Below are positions 32,465 to 44,420 of a stretch of 64,000 bases of DNA, piece after piece. A program made the position numbers and the translations under genes. Each line of letters starts with the position of its first letter. Position 1 is the first letter of the stretch. The notes under the pieces were generated by a model. That model was not told where the DNA came from. It searched no databases and was given only the letters and a program-made list of their open reading frames with translations. The stretch comes from Setomelanomma holmii (taxonomy: Eukaryota > Ascomycota > Dothideomycetes > Pleosporales > Phaeosphaeriaceae), in NCBI GenBank assembly GCA_010015745.1, contig ML978200.1, positions 124,001 to 188,000 on the forward strand, written 5' to 3'.

Positions 32465-35335
32465 ATGGTGGACGCAGACGACACACACCATTTGGCTATA
32501 CGGACAGACGTCAGAGGCAAAGGCGTGACGTTTGATAGCAATGCACCGACTGCAGGCACGGCAACGGCTTCGCGCTCGCGCAACAGCTCCGTGAGCGACG
32601 ACGACCAGGTCCACACGCACCTCTCGGCCTCGTCCATCGGGAACACAGACACCATTTCCTCCTCGGGCTTCTCGGGCCACTCGACCGCCATGACCTCGGC
32701 GACGACCTACGACGACCGGCCTGGTGCATCGAGCGCAACGGCAAAGTCGACGCATGCGCATCCCAGCCTCACGCTGCTCGAGCTGCTGTCGAACACGGCG
32801 TCGAGTTCTGCGCTGCCGGATAGCTTTGCATTCAATGTGTCGCGCAAGGGGAATTTCGTTGCGGTGTACTCGGCCTCGAATATCTGGCTGATCAAGACGG
32901 TGCAGTTGCCCAGGCTGTGGGCGCGGACACTGCAGGTGAAGAGGAGGCCTGTTGCAATCGACGTCACAGAGGACGGGTATTTGCTGGCCGTGCTGTCACG
33001 ACCGTCGCAGGTGGATCTGTATGAAATCCATGGCGAGGGCGACAATCAGATCAAGAAGAGGCGGACTGTTATGTTGGTGCACGAGGCGACTTCGATTGTC
33101 ATATCGCCTGATGCGCGTATCTTGATTACGGGGAACAAGTTTGGCATCGAGGTCATGGCAGTTGGGGCCGAGGCACCCGAGACGGCGCGCCGCACGCTCT
33201 CAGGACCGGCTGGCGATGCGCTCGAGTTTTCGGACGACGGACGAACGCTGCTTATAACTGGATACGCACGGAAGTCTGACGGATCTGCGTTGTTTGTGCT
33301 GCCTGGATTATATGACGGGCCGTTGACAGAGGCGGGCGAGCCAATACCACAGCCACCGGAAGCTGCGTGGACAGGGTCGGTGCTGTTTCCTGAGACGGCG
33401 AGGATAGCTCGACAGGCTACACTACTGCCAGATGCAGACACAGGCACGTTCAGCGAGCTGTTTGCCTTCAATGCTGAGGAAGACTCATGGGGCATATACG
33501 ATATTGCATGCCAGCGTTTCACACAGCGAAAGATGTTCCTGCCTGATCACCAGCGGTGGACGCGCTCTGAGTTTGTGGATGATGCGATGCCGGCCGTGTC
33601 ACCGAATGCTGATCTGGCGGCTGTTGCGCTGCGCATGCGCGGTACGACGAATATCTGGATTTACGAAGTGCCGGGATGGGACTACAAGCCGAGTGAAAAG
33701 GCGCAGATGCAGGCTCCTATCCAGCCATGCTTCTGCATACCCATCCCAAATGACGGTCCAGATACACTGCAAGAGATATGTGTCCTGCGATGGGTCAAAC
33801 TAGACGCGAACATCCAGCGACTTTTGGCGGTAGGCAACTCGAGCAGCGTGCCAGACGAAAGCGATGTGCCAGGTGTTCCGCTTGGCTCGAAGGGTGTGGT
33901 TGTCATCCTTGACTTTGATAAGAGAAGGGGTCCTGGCGATGCTGCACCAATGCCTACCAAGCAAGAATATGATCTGGATCCTCTGTGTCCGGGCGAGATA
34001 TTGCCAGAAGGCTCGATTGACTTTGAGCGAGAGGTAGAGCTTGTGCGGACGAGGACGAGAGTTCAGCGACAGGCACAAGACCGACGAGATGCAAACTCAT
34101 CGCGACGGAATTCCAGAATTGGCACTACGCCTGTGCAATGGGCGAGGACGACTGCGGATCGCGCCCCTGTGCCATCGCCGCCAGTTGCGGATGAGGAGGA
34201 GTTGACGGCCGAAGAAGCTCAGGCAGCCTTCGAAGCGCCGTACGACAACCAGCAACCAAGGTCACAGATGTCATTAGCACGAGCAGCGACTGTCGCTGCT
34301 GTGTCGCCTGCCAATCGTCGACATCTTCGTGCGCTACCTTTCAGGCCACTCGAATACCGTCGTGCTGATGGACATCGCGAGCTACCACACGAGAGCGATG
34401 CCGACAATTGGGTACCACCACCTCCGGCATACACTGCGACCGCAGCAGCAGCTGGAAGCGTCAGTCTCAGTCATCCAAACGCACCGCCAGTTCCGCGACG
34501 GCAAGGCTCAACTCCCTCCATACCGCCCGTACCCGCTTTGCCTGCATCTATCAATCGCCCACAACTCGCGCCATCCACCCCATACCAGAATCGTGGTCAA
34601 TCCATCTCCTCAATCGACCTGTCCACCCTGCCCCAACAAGACCGCGAACGAGAACGCAGACCATCCCTCCTGCACCCATCTACTTATCCAAGTCCCCAAT
34701 CTTCGGCCTCAATCCGCCGCCGCAGTTCCGCAGCTCGCTCGCCACCACAAGAAGTCTCCGCACCACAGCATACATCGAATCGACCACCGTTAGCGCATCA
34801 GAACCACTCCTCCAGCTCGTCGATGTCGTTGAATCTGCTTCGTCGCCCATCTCTGCATCTGCGTCGCGCCGTCGAGAGCACGGTTGATTTACGTCCACCG
34901 CCAATGAGAGAGCCGGATTCGATGTCTGGGAGAAGGGGATCGGCGCCGGTGGTGCAGATACAAATGCCGAATCGCAGACCGATTTTCACGAGTCCGCCAT
35001 ATCACAACAATCCGGTTCAGCCAACCGCACTACCGGCACAAGGACCTATGTCCCCACAGCAGAATCGTAGAGGCATATTACCGCGCCTCGTCCCGCCTGA
35101 AACTCAGGTAGGAGCGCAAGGACAGAGATTCCCGATGAGTGCGCCGCCGAGAACGGAGCCGGTTTCCTTTGGCTATACTGCCCAGGCGCCGCAACAATTC
35201 TACAATCCAGCCTCGGCGGCTGTGCCGCCCAATGCAGGCGGCCGAGCGAGCCGAATGACTGTCAGAGATGGTGCGAGGACACCTGGTGGGGAGGAGAAGA
35301 GGAGGAGGAGGAAGATTGGGTGTGTTGTTATGTGA
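32465..35335 (+). CDS. WD40-like propeller protein with C-terminal CaaX prenylation motif (DUF7165-like)
   Basis: Intronless, 956 aa. The N-terminal 90 aa are Ser/Thr-rich. Residues about 95-520 form a repeat-containing propeller-like domain with motifs such as FAFNVSRKGNFVAVYSASNI, RRPVAIDVTEDGYLLAVLS, ATSIVISPDARILITGNKFG and LEFSDDGRTLLITGYARK. I associate this with an uncharacterised fungal family (DUF7165); the name is from memory. Residues about 540-940 are disordered, rich in Pro, Ser, Arg and Gln. The protein ends EEKRRRRKIGCVVM: a polybasic patch followed by Cys-Val-Val-Met, a textbook CaaX box favouring farnesylation. It therefore probably sits on the cytosolic face of the plasma or an internal membrane, perhaps as a scaffold; role unknown. 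Confidence 0.88.
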   Translation: MVDADDTHHLAIRTDVRGKGVTFDSNAPTAGTATASRSRNSSVSDDDQVHTHLSASSIGNTDTISSSGFSGHSTAMTSATTYDDRPGASSATAKSTHAHPSLTLLELLSNTASSSALPDSFAFNVSRKGNFVAVYSASNIWLIKTVQLPRLWARTLQVKRRPVAIDVTEDGYLLAVLSRPSQVDLYEIHGEGDNQIKKRRTVMLVHEATSIVISPDARILITGNKFGIEVMAVGAEAPETARRTLSGPAGDALEFSDDGRTLLITGYARKSDGSALFVLPGLYDGPLTEAGEPIPQPPEAAWTGSVLFPETARIARQATLLPDADTGTFSELFAFNAEEDSWGIYDIACQRFTQRKMFLPDHQRWTRSEFVDDAMPAVSPNADLAAVALRMRGTTNIWIYEVPGWDYKPSEKAQMQAPIQPCFCIPIPNDGPDTLQEICVLRWVKLDANIQRLLAVGNSSSVPDESDVPGVPLGSKGVVVILDFDKRRGPGDAAPMPTKQEYDLDPLCPGEILPEGSIDFEREVELVRTRTRVQRQAQDRRDANSSRRNSRIGTTPVQWARTTADRAPVPSPPVADEEELTAEEAQAAFEAPYDNQQPRSQMSLARAATVAAVSPANRRHLRALPFRPLEYRRADGHRELPHESDADNWVPPPPAYTATAAAAGSVSLSHPNAPPVPRRQGSTPSIPPVPALPASINRPQLAPSTPYQNRGQSISSIDLSTLPQQDRERERRPSLLHPSTYPSPQSSASIRRRSSAARSPPQEVSAPQHTSNRPPLAHQNHSSSSSMSLNLLRRPSLHLRRAVESTVDLRPPPMREPDSMSGRRGSAPVVQIQMPNRRPIFTSPPYHNNPVQPTALPAQGPMSPQQNRRGILPRLVPPETQVGAQGQRFPMSAPPRTEPVSFGYTAQAPQQFYNPASAAVPPNAGGRASRMTVRDGARTPGGEEKRRRRKIGCVVM

Positions 35336-35963
35336 AGAAACATGCATCTCAAGGGAGAAGGTGTTTTCCTTTATTTTAAGCGATATGAGATTAGCGAAGA
35401 GTGATGTCGAGTATTCTTATATTCTTGGTTATATATACCCACCATGGTGTTTCTGGGCGTATGGCGTTGCTCCTACTCGCGTAGTTGAGCACGTTGGGAT
35501 GGCATGATTTTGGATGCATACACTCGCTTTAGCAGAACAAGTAGATGGGCGGATTCAGATCCAATATCACCCTAGTAAAGAATTGACATATGGACTGAAG
35601 ACACATATAGCTTCGTAAATGTGCCTACTGTAAGCCGCGGAAAGAAAGCCTAGCGCTGGTTGCACTTACCCCAGATATGCCGTTCGATGTCATTACCCGC
35701 TCGAATCGTACATCACGACGTCGAATGCAACTCCCGCATTCTGCAATTTCGACTCGCCAAAACTCATCAAAGCAACAACACCCAAAATTCGAAACACATC
35801 GTCGTACGCCAAAATCGCAAAACTAATTGCTAGCACCATTTCCATCTCTAATAAGACCTACCAGGGCATACGCATACACATACACACACCAACCCAACAA
35901 ACCCATCCCGGCTTCCACCAACGCCCCGCGTCCCTACTTGCTTTTGCATCCCGTTTGTCCAAT
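35336..35963. other. intergenic, SDR promoter
   Basis: 628 bp. It contains an ACACAT/CACACA-rich run at about 35868-35890 just upstream of the next gene. No gene recognised. Confidence 0.5.
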
Positions 35964-36977
35964 ATGTCCCATCTCCCAACTCACTATGGCATGTCCTTCA
36001 CGCCCACCATTCATGCCCAGATCCCTGCAAACATTGACCCCTCGCACGTCACTCTCTCGCGCCCTTTTGTCGTCGTAGTCACGGGCGCAGGCAAGGGCCT
36101 GGGCTGGCACATCTCCCTCGCATATGCCAAAGCCGGAGCATCGGCACTGAGTATAAGTAGCAGGACGATGGGGGACTTGGATGCTTTGGAGAAAGAGATA
36201 CGGAAGGTGGCGAAGGGAGAGGTGGAGGTTTTGAAGACGGTGTGTGACGTGCAATCTGACGCCAGCGTCGCGCATCTCGAGCAACAAGTCCGCCAGGAAT
36301 GGGGTCGTGTAGACGTCGTCATCGCCAACGCGGGGATTATTTCAAAGTATGTTGAGGGGGAGAAGACGAGCAGTTCTGGCGAGTCACAGGGAATGGAGAA
36401 GAGCAATTTGCCGATTGGGATTGTTGAAGATGCGGATTGGGCGAGGGTGGTGGATATCAATCTCCTGGGCGTGTGGCGCATTTCCAAGGCTTTCATGCCT
36501 CTTCTCACACAAACCACCGACGGACCACAGACACTCATCTGCAGCACAAGTCTAGCCGCGCATTCCATGGACAGCGCACTAACACCCATCGCATACAACG
36601 TGTCCAAAATCGCATGCAATCGACTAATCGAACACATTGCCAACGACCACGGGAAAGATGGGATATGCACCTATGCTTTGTACGTCCGACGCTTTCCCCT
36701 CCTTGCACTTCCCTTCCTCTCCATTCACTAACCCCACACAAGACATCCCGGCGCCGTCCTCACCCCGCAAACCCAGCACCATCAAGGCCCGGGCTGGGAC
36801 ATGTTGCTCAGCGACGACGAGGGGCTAGCAGGTGCGTTTTGCGTGTGGTTGAGTCGGGAGAAGAGGGGCTGGTTGAGTGGCAGGTATTTGAGTTGTAATT
36901 GGGATGTGGATGAATTGGAAGGTATGAAGAAGAGTATTGTCGACGGGAATAAGTTGAAATTTAGGATGGTCGTTTGA
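35964..36977 (+). CDS. short-chain dehydrogenase/reductase
   Basis: Two exons (35964..36679, 36743..36977) with a 63-bp intron (GTACGT donor, CACTAACC branch region, ACAAG acceptor); 316 aa. The classical SDR Rossmann fold is evident: TGAGKGLGWHI (40-50) for NAD(P) binding, the Asp of CDVQSD, NAG (122-124), catalytic Ser around 194-196 (ICSTSLAAH) and YNVSK with Tyr211 and Lys215. After the intron the chain reads YALHPGAVLTP, the usual PG motif after beta-6, and ends with a lid-like segment. An insertion around 130-150 (EGEKTSSSGESQGMEKSN) is unusual and hydrophilic. The substrate cannot be deduced. The first ATG (35964) was chosen. Confidence 0.93.
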
Positions 36978-37448
36978 ATGAGTGTGGTTTGTGTGCGGGA
37001 GGGAGGGAGAAGATGGTAGAGATGGCCAGCAATTTGATATGGGAAGACGGCAGAGAGGACGGAAGAATTGACAGGGAAGTGTGGACATGGAGATGTAGAC
37101 GGGATGCTATATGGTATGGGGATGCAAGACGGGATAGAGATGCCCTTAGGATGGATTTTGGGACACATTTGAGTACATTAGTCGAGCACAGGACGAGACG
37201 AGAGGTAGAAAGAGTTCCATTAGTCCATCACAAGCATGACTTTTGTTCGCATCCGAGACGACAATGCTATGCAAGATTTAATCTCCATTCCATCCCACTA
37301 GATACACACATCCACCATACGGAACCAGTCAAAAGACAGCAATGGTATATACCCTAATGAACACCAGGATTATCCAGCGAAACGAAACCCAATGCAGTTC
37401 GCAATTCATGACATATAAACATTTCTAATTTTCAGCGGTGAAAAATGC
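36978..37448. other. convergent 3' intergenic region
   Basis: 471 bp between the SDR gene (+) and the GPI protein gene (-). No gene. Confidence 0.55.
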
Positions 37449-38299
37449 TTACAACATGAAAGCGAATGCAGCAACGACACCAACGAGGCCGAGACCAGCC
37501 TGGAGCTGGGCAGCCGCGCCAGTGGTCTCTGGGAGAGTCGAGCTGCGGGTAGCAGTGCCCGAAACAGAGGGCTGGAGGCTAGCAGGGACGGACATGGACT
37601 TGGTGGGGTAAACGATGCTGGAGTTGCCAGCGGGGACACCAGTGCTGAGGACGATGGAGCTAGTCTTGGTGACAATGGTGGTGCTGTTGGCCTTGCTGGA
37701 AGGAGCAGGGCTGGAGACGGGGTATCCGGCCTTGGAGGAGGAAGAGGCCTTGCTGGACGGGACGGGGGTGCTGACGGGATAGCCGCCGCCGTATGGGGTG
37801 GAGCTGGCAGATGAGGCGACGTAGGCGTTGCACTCGGCGCCCTTGGAGATGCCGAACTGGGTCGAGTACTGGTACTGGCCGGTGATGTCGTCGATGAGCT
37901 GGAGGCCGTAGTGGGTAGTGTCGGCCTCGAGGGTGTTGGAGGGAGTCCAGACGAAAGAGCCGCTGTTGGGGATGCCGACAACGATGGTGGAGAGGGGAAC
38001 GACGTTGGTCGAGGGGCCACGGAGCAGGACGAGCGAGACCGTGTTGGCGGTGGTTGGCTGCCAGGTGATGGTGAATGGCTTGCAGGCAGGGACAACCTGG
38101 TAGGGCTGTTAGCGTCGATCATGTTTCACAGCGCGTGCCTGGTGTTGCTGCAACAACATTGCGCGCGCATGACAACCGAGTAAATGCATACCTCGTTCAA
38201 CGGGCGGGTGATGGGGTTGCCAGATGGGTTACCAACTGGGGTGTGCTGCGCGGCGACGAGGCCGGCGAAGAGGGCGACGATGGCGGTCTTGGAGAACAT
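37449..38299 (-). CDS. GPI-anchored Ser/Thr-rich cell wall protein (Kre9/Knh1-type domain)
   Basis: Two exons (38299..38192, 38096..37449), a 94-bp intron (GTATGC...TACCAG), 251 aa. Signal peptide MFSKTAIVALFAGLVAAQ. Residues about 28-125 form a beta-rich domain of the kind annotated 'yeast cell wall synthesis Kre9/Knh1-like, Ser-Thr-rich GPI-anchored', with NPITRPLNEVVPACKPFTITW, VSLVLLRGPS, IPNSGSFVWTPS and YGLQLIDDITGQYQYSTQF. A Ser/Thr/Pro-rich stalk with repeated PVPSSKAS / PAPSSKAN-like units follows, then a C-terminal hydrophobic tail (LQAGLGLVGVVAAFAFML) typical of GPI attachment. Expected location: plasma membrane or cell wall. A long open frame in another phase overlaps it on the same strand and is not coding. 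Confidence 0.9.
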
Positions 38300-39909
38300 T
38301 TTGATGGTGGGTATTATGTGATTAACGGCTAGAAGCGCGTAGGTGATTATATAGTGGTGAGCGAGTGAGGCTGAGCTGAATGAACGACTGTGGTAAAGAA
38401 GGGCTGAAGAACGGACGTCTTCGTGTTGGAGTAAGCTGGCAGAGTAGAGGTGGGAGAAGAGTCAAAGGGCAGTTCTGTCAGTTATATCGATTTCCGGTCA
38501 CAGCTGGGAGAAACGGCCCCTAAGCACAGGGCCGGCGTCCAATCTCCTTGCGCTCCACCCAACCCTGTTCCTGCGTTAGCCCGCCAGCTATGCCCAGACA
38601 ACGCCGCAAACACTGAAATTGACCTCGCTACACCGAATCCAGCTTGCTAAATGCTGCCGAGCGAATAAGCTGCGGCGCAGGCAACTTAGAGTGCTCGTGT
38701 CCAAGGCGCCCGGCGTGTTCCAGCAGCATAAGGATCGCTTTCCCGGTCAGGTTGGCTCAAGGCACGGGCTATTCTGGGAGATTGCGAGCCGTTATTGAGG
38801 TGCGGACGCCTGAACATTCGCAAAGTTTCTCGTGTCTCCTGTCAGCCGGCGAGAATTGCGCTGTCACTGCAGGCACGTTTTCAGCGCGCGCAATTGCAAG
38901 CAGGCATTGGCCGTAGAACTGCAAAACCGCAATCAGCGAGGTAGTGAATGTTTCTCCAGATTCCTCGTAACTGTGGAGATGGATTGGCGCTGCTGTGCGC
39001 TGCTGAGCGGGTGCTTTCAGGTACAGCCGCACTGACTGCAGGGCCGTCTCGCCGCATGATCAGCGAAACATCGCAATGCAGCCGAGGCCTGTTCGCAAGC
39101 ATCGTGAAGAGGATGCCGAAGTCCATTCCATCTAACAAAGAAATCTCCTCGCTGCAGTTTCGTTGAGTCGGCCCTCTCTTGCTGATGTTCGGTGCAGCAG
39201 CCGTGGGCGGTCGCGCGCTGTCTCGCCCAGCCCAGATCGCCAGTCGCTCCCGCGGACAGCCCGTTCTGGACAAGAAAAGGAGAGAGGGAAGCGGACCGAC
39301 TGGGCCTAACCTTAGCAACGATCTTTTGTCGTATCGCATCCTGAATGTCGCACGATGTCACCGCCAGGCAAGCGAAGGTTCAGTGTGACTTTGCAGGCTG
39401 CCACGAGCTTTGCCGCTGACGAAATTGCACGTGTGTGTTTGGTAGATTTGGGCAGGTGCGAGCGGAAATTGGTGTGCAGGACGGCAGCCTCCCAGAGCGC
39501 CCTTTCCGTTCGCAGTTTTGATGACAAAAATTAACATCAGCTTTACACATCTGCATACCTCTGTAGAAGAAAAGCATTTTTGGATTTCACGATCACATTC
39601 AACCGGATTTTTGAGTATGACCAGACTATACATTGTACCTGCGTACCGTGTCGCAGCAAGCATTGCCCGCTCCCGACCACGTTACCGGTGCTACCGCTAT
39701 GAACAACGACAAGATATGTATACAGCGGGCGACAAGAGTCAAGCCCATATAGCGAGCGAAACGCATCGGGGTATCTTCGAAGCGAAGCAAATTCGTTACA
39801 TCGTTACTTTGGGCAAGGCGAGAAGAGGAGGTTTGGTAGAAGGTTAGGTCGAGCGAACGTGATGTGGTGGGAAGGTTCAAGAGTAGGGACATGGTTGACG
39901 TTGAGGCAT
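38300..39909. other. intergenic, GPI protein promoter side
   Basis: 1.6 kb between two minus-strand genes. Only short unrelated frames. No repeat or RNA gene recognised. Confidence 0.5.
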
Positions 39910-41284
39910 TCAACCACACTGGCCGGGGTCTGTGGGAGTCAATCTGGAGTGTCTGAGAGGTCGGTTTGAAGGAGGACTTACACTTGCGACTCGTCAACGG
40001 CTGAGGGAAGAGGCCATTCGCCAACAGATCCTTCATATCCCACTCCGGCGCGCCTTCGGTCTTCCATGTCCAGAAGATCCAGCCTGCGGCCTTCTCATAG
40101 GCATCAAGCTGTGCCTCGATGAAGCGGCCGATGTTGTTCTTGTCAGCGCTTGACAGCGCAGCAACAGAGCCCGTCGACTTGCCGGTGCAGTCACCGATCT
40201 TGGACGAACCACTAAGTGTACCGTCGTAACGAGCGCCCTTGTTCTTGCCGTTAAGCCACTTGGCGCAGTCGGTAATACCGCCGGTCCACTCGCCAGCAAT
40301 GGTATTCTTGCCAGTACTGGCCATCTGGTTGCCAAAGTCGCAGGCCATCTCGATGTGGCCGGAGAGGTCTTGTGAGACTTGGCCGTTGTCGAAGATTTCG
40401 TAGTGATGGGTGTCAAGGAGTAGGTTCCACATACCCGAGCCCCAACTACCCCAGGATGTTACGCCCTGGAACGCATCGTGGAAGGTGATTGCGACGTTGG
40501 AGTCCTTGAGGTTGCCCCAGCCGTCCATGTAGAATTGGCGGACGGTGTTCATGTCGAGGTTGGGGCCGAGAGGTTCGTTCAGGAGCTCGATGGCAGAAAC
40601 GGCAGGGTGAGAGGCATGGTCATCACGGATCTTGTTGAGCACGTTTTTGGTGTGCTCGACAGAGTCGCCTTGTGTCCAGCCGACACTACCGTATTTGCCA
40701 GAGTTGTCGAAGCCGTTCTGCGACTCCGCAGCTGGGTTACGTCAGATGGTGAACCGGCAGCATGTTGTTCGTAATTACTTACCACCGTGCAGGTCGATCA
40801 TCACCTTTAATTTAGCACCTGACGCCCAATCGAGCGCCTGACCCAACTTCTCATACGCGCCTTGAACGTACGGCTCGCCATCGCGAGGAAGGACGCTCCA
40901 GTAGCCAATTGGGATGCGGACATGGTTCAGTCCCGCCGCAGCTATTTGGTTAAAATCATCTTGGGTGATCCAAGAGTCCCAATGCGCTTGCAACTTTGAC
41001 TTGGCGGCATCCTTGCCTAGTGATTGAGTGAGAGTGTACTCGTCCACGGCAGAATTGCCTTCAAAGATGGATGGGGTGATCCATGGTTCAAGAACAAACC
41101 AGCCGCCTGTGTTGACACCTCGGACTTTCTGGCCGCTGTAGTCGAAGGATGGGGCGCGCTTGATGGGTTTACTATGCGACTGTAAGCTTCAACTGTTCTC
41201 CGCAAGCTGCTACAATACTTACACTGGAGAAGCCGAGCTCAAGGCCAGCAGGCTCACAGCCGCAGCCAAGTATTGTCCGACCAT
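39910..41284 (-). CDS. glucan 1,3-beta-glucosidase (exo-beta-1,3-glucanase, GH5)
   Basis: Four exons (41284..41223, 41171..40783, 40731..39982, 39929..39910), all three introns 51 bp, 406 aa. The enzyme is secreted and trims glucose from beta-1,3-glucan during wall remodelling. Signal peptide 1-19, followed by KPIKR (22-26), the Kex2-type propeptide site usual for Exg1 proteins. Signature segments: GVNTGGWFVLEPWITPS, DEYTLTQSLG, GLNHVRIPIGYWS, the acid/base Glu in ELLNEPLG, THHYEIF, the nucleophile Glu in IAGEWTGG, and WIFWTWKTEGAPEWDM. The last exon is just 20 nt and supplies the conserved ending YPGQCG. Length and motifs are all normal for GH5 subfamily 9. Confidence 0.95.
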
Positions 41285-44200
41285 GATTGTGGTTGTGGTA
41301 TGTTACGCGCGATGTGTGTAGCTACCCGGTTGTCGCATTTATACAGGAATGCAGTATGGTAAACGAGGGCCAACAGTATCGTGGAGTTGCTCGAGGATTC
41401 TTCAAAACAACACTGTTGATCGAATTTTGCATTCCGGAGGATCAACACAGCTTATAACCAGCACTTCCAAGCCGCTTCTTTTGCCCCAGTATTCTAGCAG
41501 TCATGCTCGTTACCAGCACGCCGATGTTTCAAGGGCGATCATCATCTCTTTCGAGAAACTTTAGGAGCTACCCTTGTCTGGGGTACACTTTCTGCCAGCA
41601 TAAAGGAGGCGGTGTCAAGGATGACAGCTCCAAGGCATCCAGTCGGCCCTTTGCGAGGCTGTACATCGTTACTTGACTCGGATGCCCTTCTTCGTTGGCA
41701 GCTTTGCGGATGACGCAGTAAGTGCCGGCAGGACGATATTCCCGGCGGTGACAGCTTCCATGTGCCAGCTGTTGTGCGTGTCTAACCGCACCAAGGTGCT
41801 GGACCGAGAGACCCTGAAAAGCAAGGCGAGTCAGATGGGCAAAGGGACTGGAATTCATGCAGGGAGGGCCAGGGTAGTATTCCAGGCACGCGAGTTTCAT
41901 TCGACATGTTTGGGTGTGAGATGGTTGTGATTGGACGACTGTTTGATGCCAATGATGTGAGGATCGGCCAAAGTGCGACTCAAGACGGGAAGGCGTCAGC
42001 CACTGAGATCTTCTGAAAGTGCTCACGAGTCTAAAGGTCTTAAGTAAGCTTGTTGATCTTAGGTACCTTGTGCTGCCTGGGGTGCAGTCGTGAGAGTACA
42101 TGCTCGTGCTGCGGATTTCGAAGCAGAAATAGGCACCACGCAGCTCGCCTAACGTGCGCAGTAGCATGCCTCATGAATCCTTCGTTATCTTCAACTGGTA
42201 ACATGAAGATATCTGCCTCGCGGCTTTGCAAGGCGCAAATGCAATGTCGTCGGCGCGGCTCAAAGCTGCATTGCGGGGAAGCTTGCACTACAATCTTCAA
42301 ACAGCATCTGATCTTCCATTATTACCGCCAGCCGCGATGGCGATGTACCATTCTGCCAAGCTTGATCCACCGCACACAACACATGCTCTGGAGTATCCAC
42401 TTAGCTCATTAGTCTACCAAGCTCCGAGGGGGTGGTAATGCAAGGCGAATGATGATGGTGCCAACCCTCAGCTTGCCAGCACAATCGGCGAAAAAGTCTC
42501 TGGTCTCTAGGCTCGTGGCTGGATATTGTTGATCAGCCCTGCGACCCAAGTGTTTTGGTTGCCATGTTCCAAGTTGCAAGGATGATGACGAGGATTCTGG
42601 AAACACGGCAGAACAACACCCAACCGTGCTAAACATTGTATGTCATCATCATCGCCCCTTGCTCCGCATCAGCGAATTCCCGAACTAGCAACCCGCGACA
42701 TCGGTCTCAGTCACGAGAGTTGCCACCCTTCATAACCGGTGGTGAGCTGAGAAGTCGAGGCGGCGTGGAAATAACGTCTGGCGGCGCGGAACTGGCGTTA
42801 CATCATGATAGCTTGGACGATGCGGGGGAGCATTCCATGCCTCCATCGAGAAATCGAGGCCGTTAGTGCGTCACCGGGTACTCTGCCGCCCGATCTGACA
42901 ACGGAATGTGACTTTGAAGAAACTTCTCGACCTCTCACGATGTTGAGATCGGCGTACTATACACCTCTGGCTTGCGAGCTGTCGTGCATCGTGAAATCAG
43001 CATTCAGATGTTGCAATGATCTGCTTGGCCTTGATCGACTGGTTTGGAGGTCGATTGTGGGGTAGAGGAAAGGACCGGAACATAGATGGTGGCAACTCGT
43101 GACTTTGGTCGTGTGGAGAGCTGGAGCTCATGTGGGCGAATGCTCAGGAGCATGTTATGAGGTATCCGTTGCGATTGGATGATTACACTACGCCTTCACG
43201 TGAATGGCTTGAGGAAGGTGCGAGCTGACGATGTCAGAAGCTTGTGGTTCCCGTGGAAATATTGCATCATCTTTGTTGTCTCCGAGTCTTACTCTTAGCG
43301 GACAGTTCTTGGTGTGATTGACTGTCCGACGAAGGTGCCTTGAGAGGCGGTAACTCCGTTGTGCCGTTGGAATGTTTTCAAGTGCAACTGACCTCCGAGC
43401 ACGCTTGAGACGTGTAGGCCTAACGCACACGGAGGAAGTTTATATAGAGCGCGAGTAACAGCTGCGAAGAGATGATGTATGATGCACTTTATGGTTGGGT
43501 GGTGCAAGATCTGCCAGATTTCGTGAAGGTTGACAGAGGAAGACATATTGTCGGCAGCTGCTTGGTATAGCAAGAACGATTGCTTACGCTCCTGGCTCGT
43601 TCAGACGCCTGCCAAATTTGCGACACCATCGAGTACTTGAAGTTGCACGCGAGAGACTACTATGTGCGAGCAAATATCGAATCCTTAAGAGATCCAGAAT
43701 GAATCCTATGTGCAGCCACATGAAGTAAGCTATCGACCTTGGTTTGGGCAAGAGAGTTGCCTTGCTGCATTCAGATACTTGACATGGGAATACTTCAGAT
43801 GAGACAGAGAAGGCTGCGTGTATGCACTATACACTCTTCATTCTGAAACAAGTTCGCACGCCGAGCTTGTGGGAATTTGGGAGTCTGGTGGTTGTGTATG
43901 CTGGTGATGGGGCGATGGAAGATTACACACCGGCGACGCGGAAATGTTTCGCAGGCGCTGTTCCGTGCTTGGGTGCTCTAACGTATCGAACCTTGGTGAC
44001 TAAGAAAGGGTTTTGCTCATCTTCGTCTACAAGTCGATTTCATGGCAATGAAAAGGTTGATTGTACATACCAGTAACCGGGCGCTGCGCAAAGAAAAACC
44101 CGCGGCGCAGTTTCTATTCTCATGTTCCTCTTGGGCGGAAGCTGCGACGCCTTGTTCACGGGAAAGGGAAGGTGCGGCTCGAGCGCCTGATGAGTTAAGC

Positions 44201-44420
44201 GCCCGCTGTCATCTCAGCTTTGGAAAGACTGCCCAAAGATACAGAACGCAACGCTGAATACATTACGGTGAGCTCCACACCTCTCTTATCGTCCAGCACA
44301 GCGTCCACCTGTCGCCAAACCTCTGTGTCCGCGTCACTTTACATCTCGCTCGTTCCAGAACATGTCGCGATTCGCCTCTGCACCTCACCATGCTGATCGT
44401 GGTCGCAGTGAGCTGTCGCA
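41285..44420. other. 3.1 kb gene-poor interval
   Basis: The longest stretch without a supported gene. Both flanking genes point away from it, so it contains two promoters. A 199-codon frame at 41568-42167 (-) and several shorter ones have no domain, signal peptide or splice support. Base composition is ordinary; no AT-rich block or transposon remnant recognised. Confidence 0.5.

Noticed and set aside
41568..42167. 199-codon minus-strand frame
   Set aside because: No recognisable domain, His/Arg/Ser-rich composition typical of a random open frame, and no upstream support.
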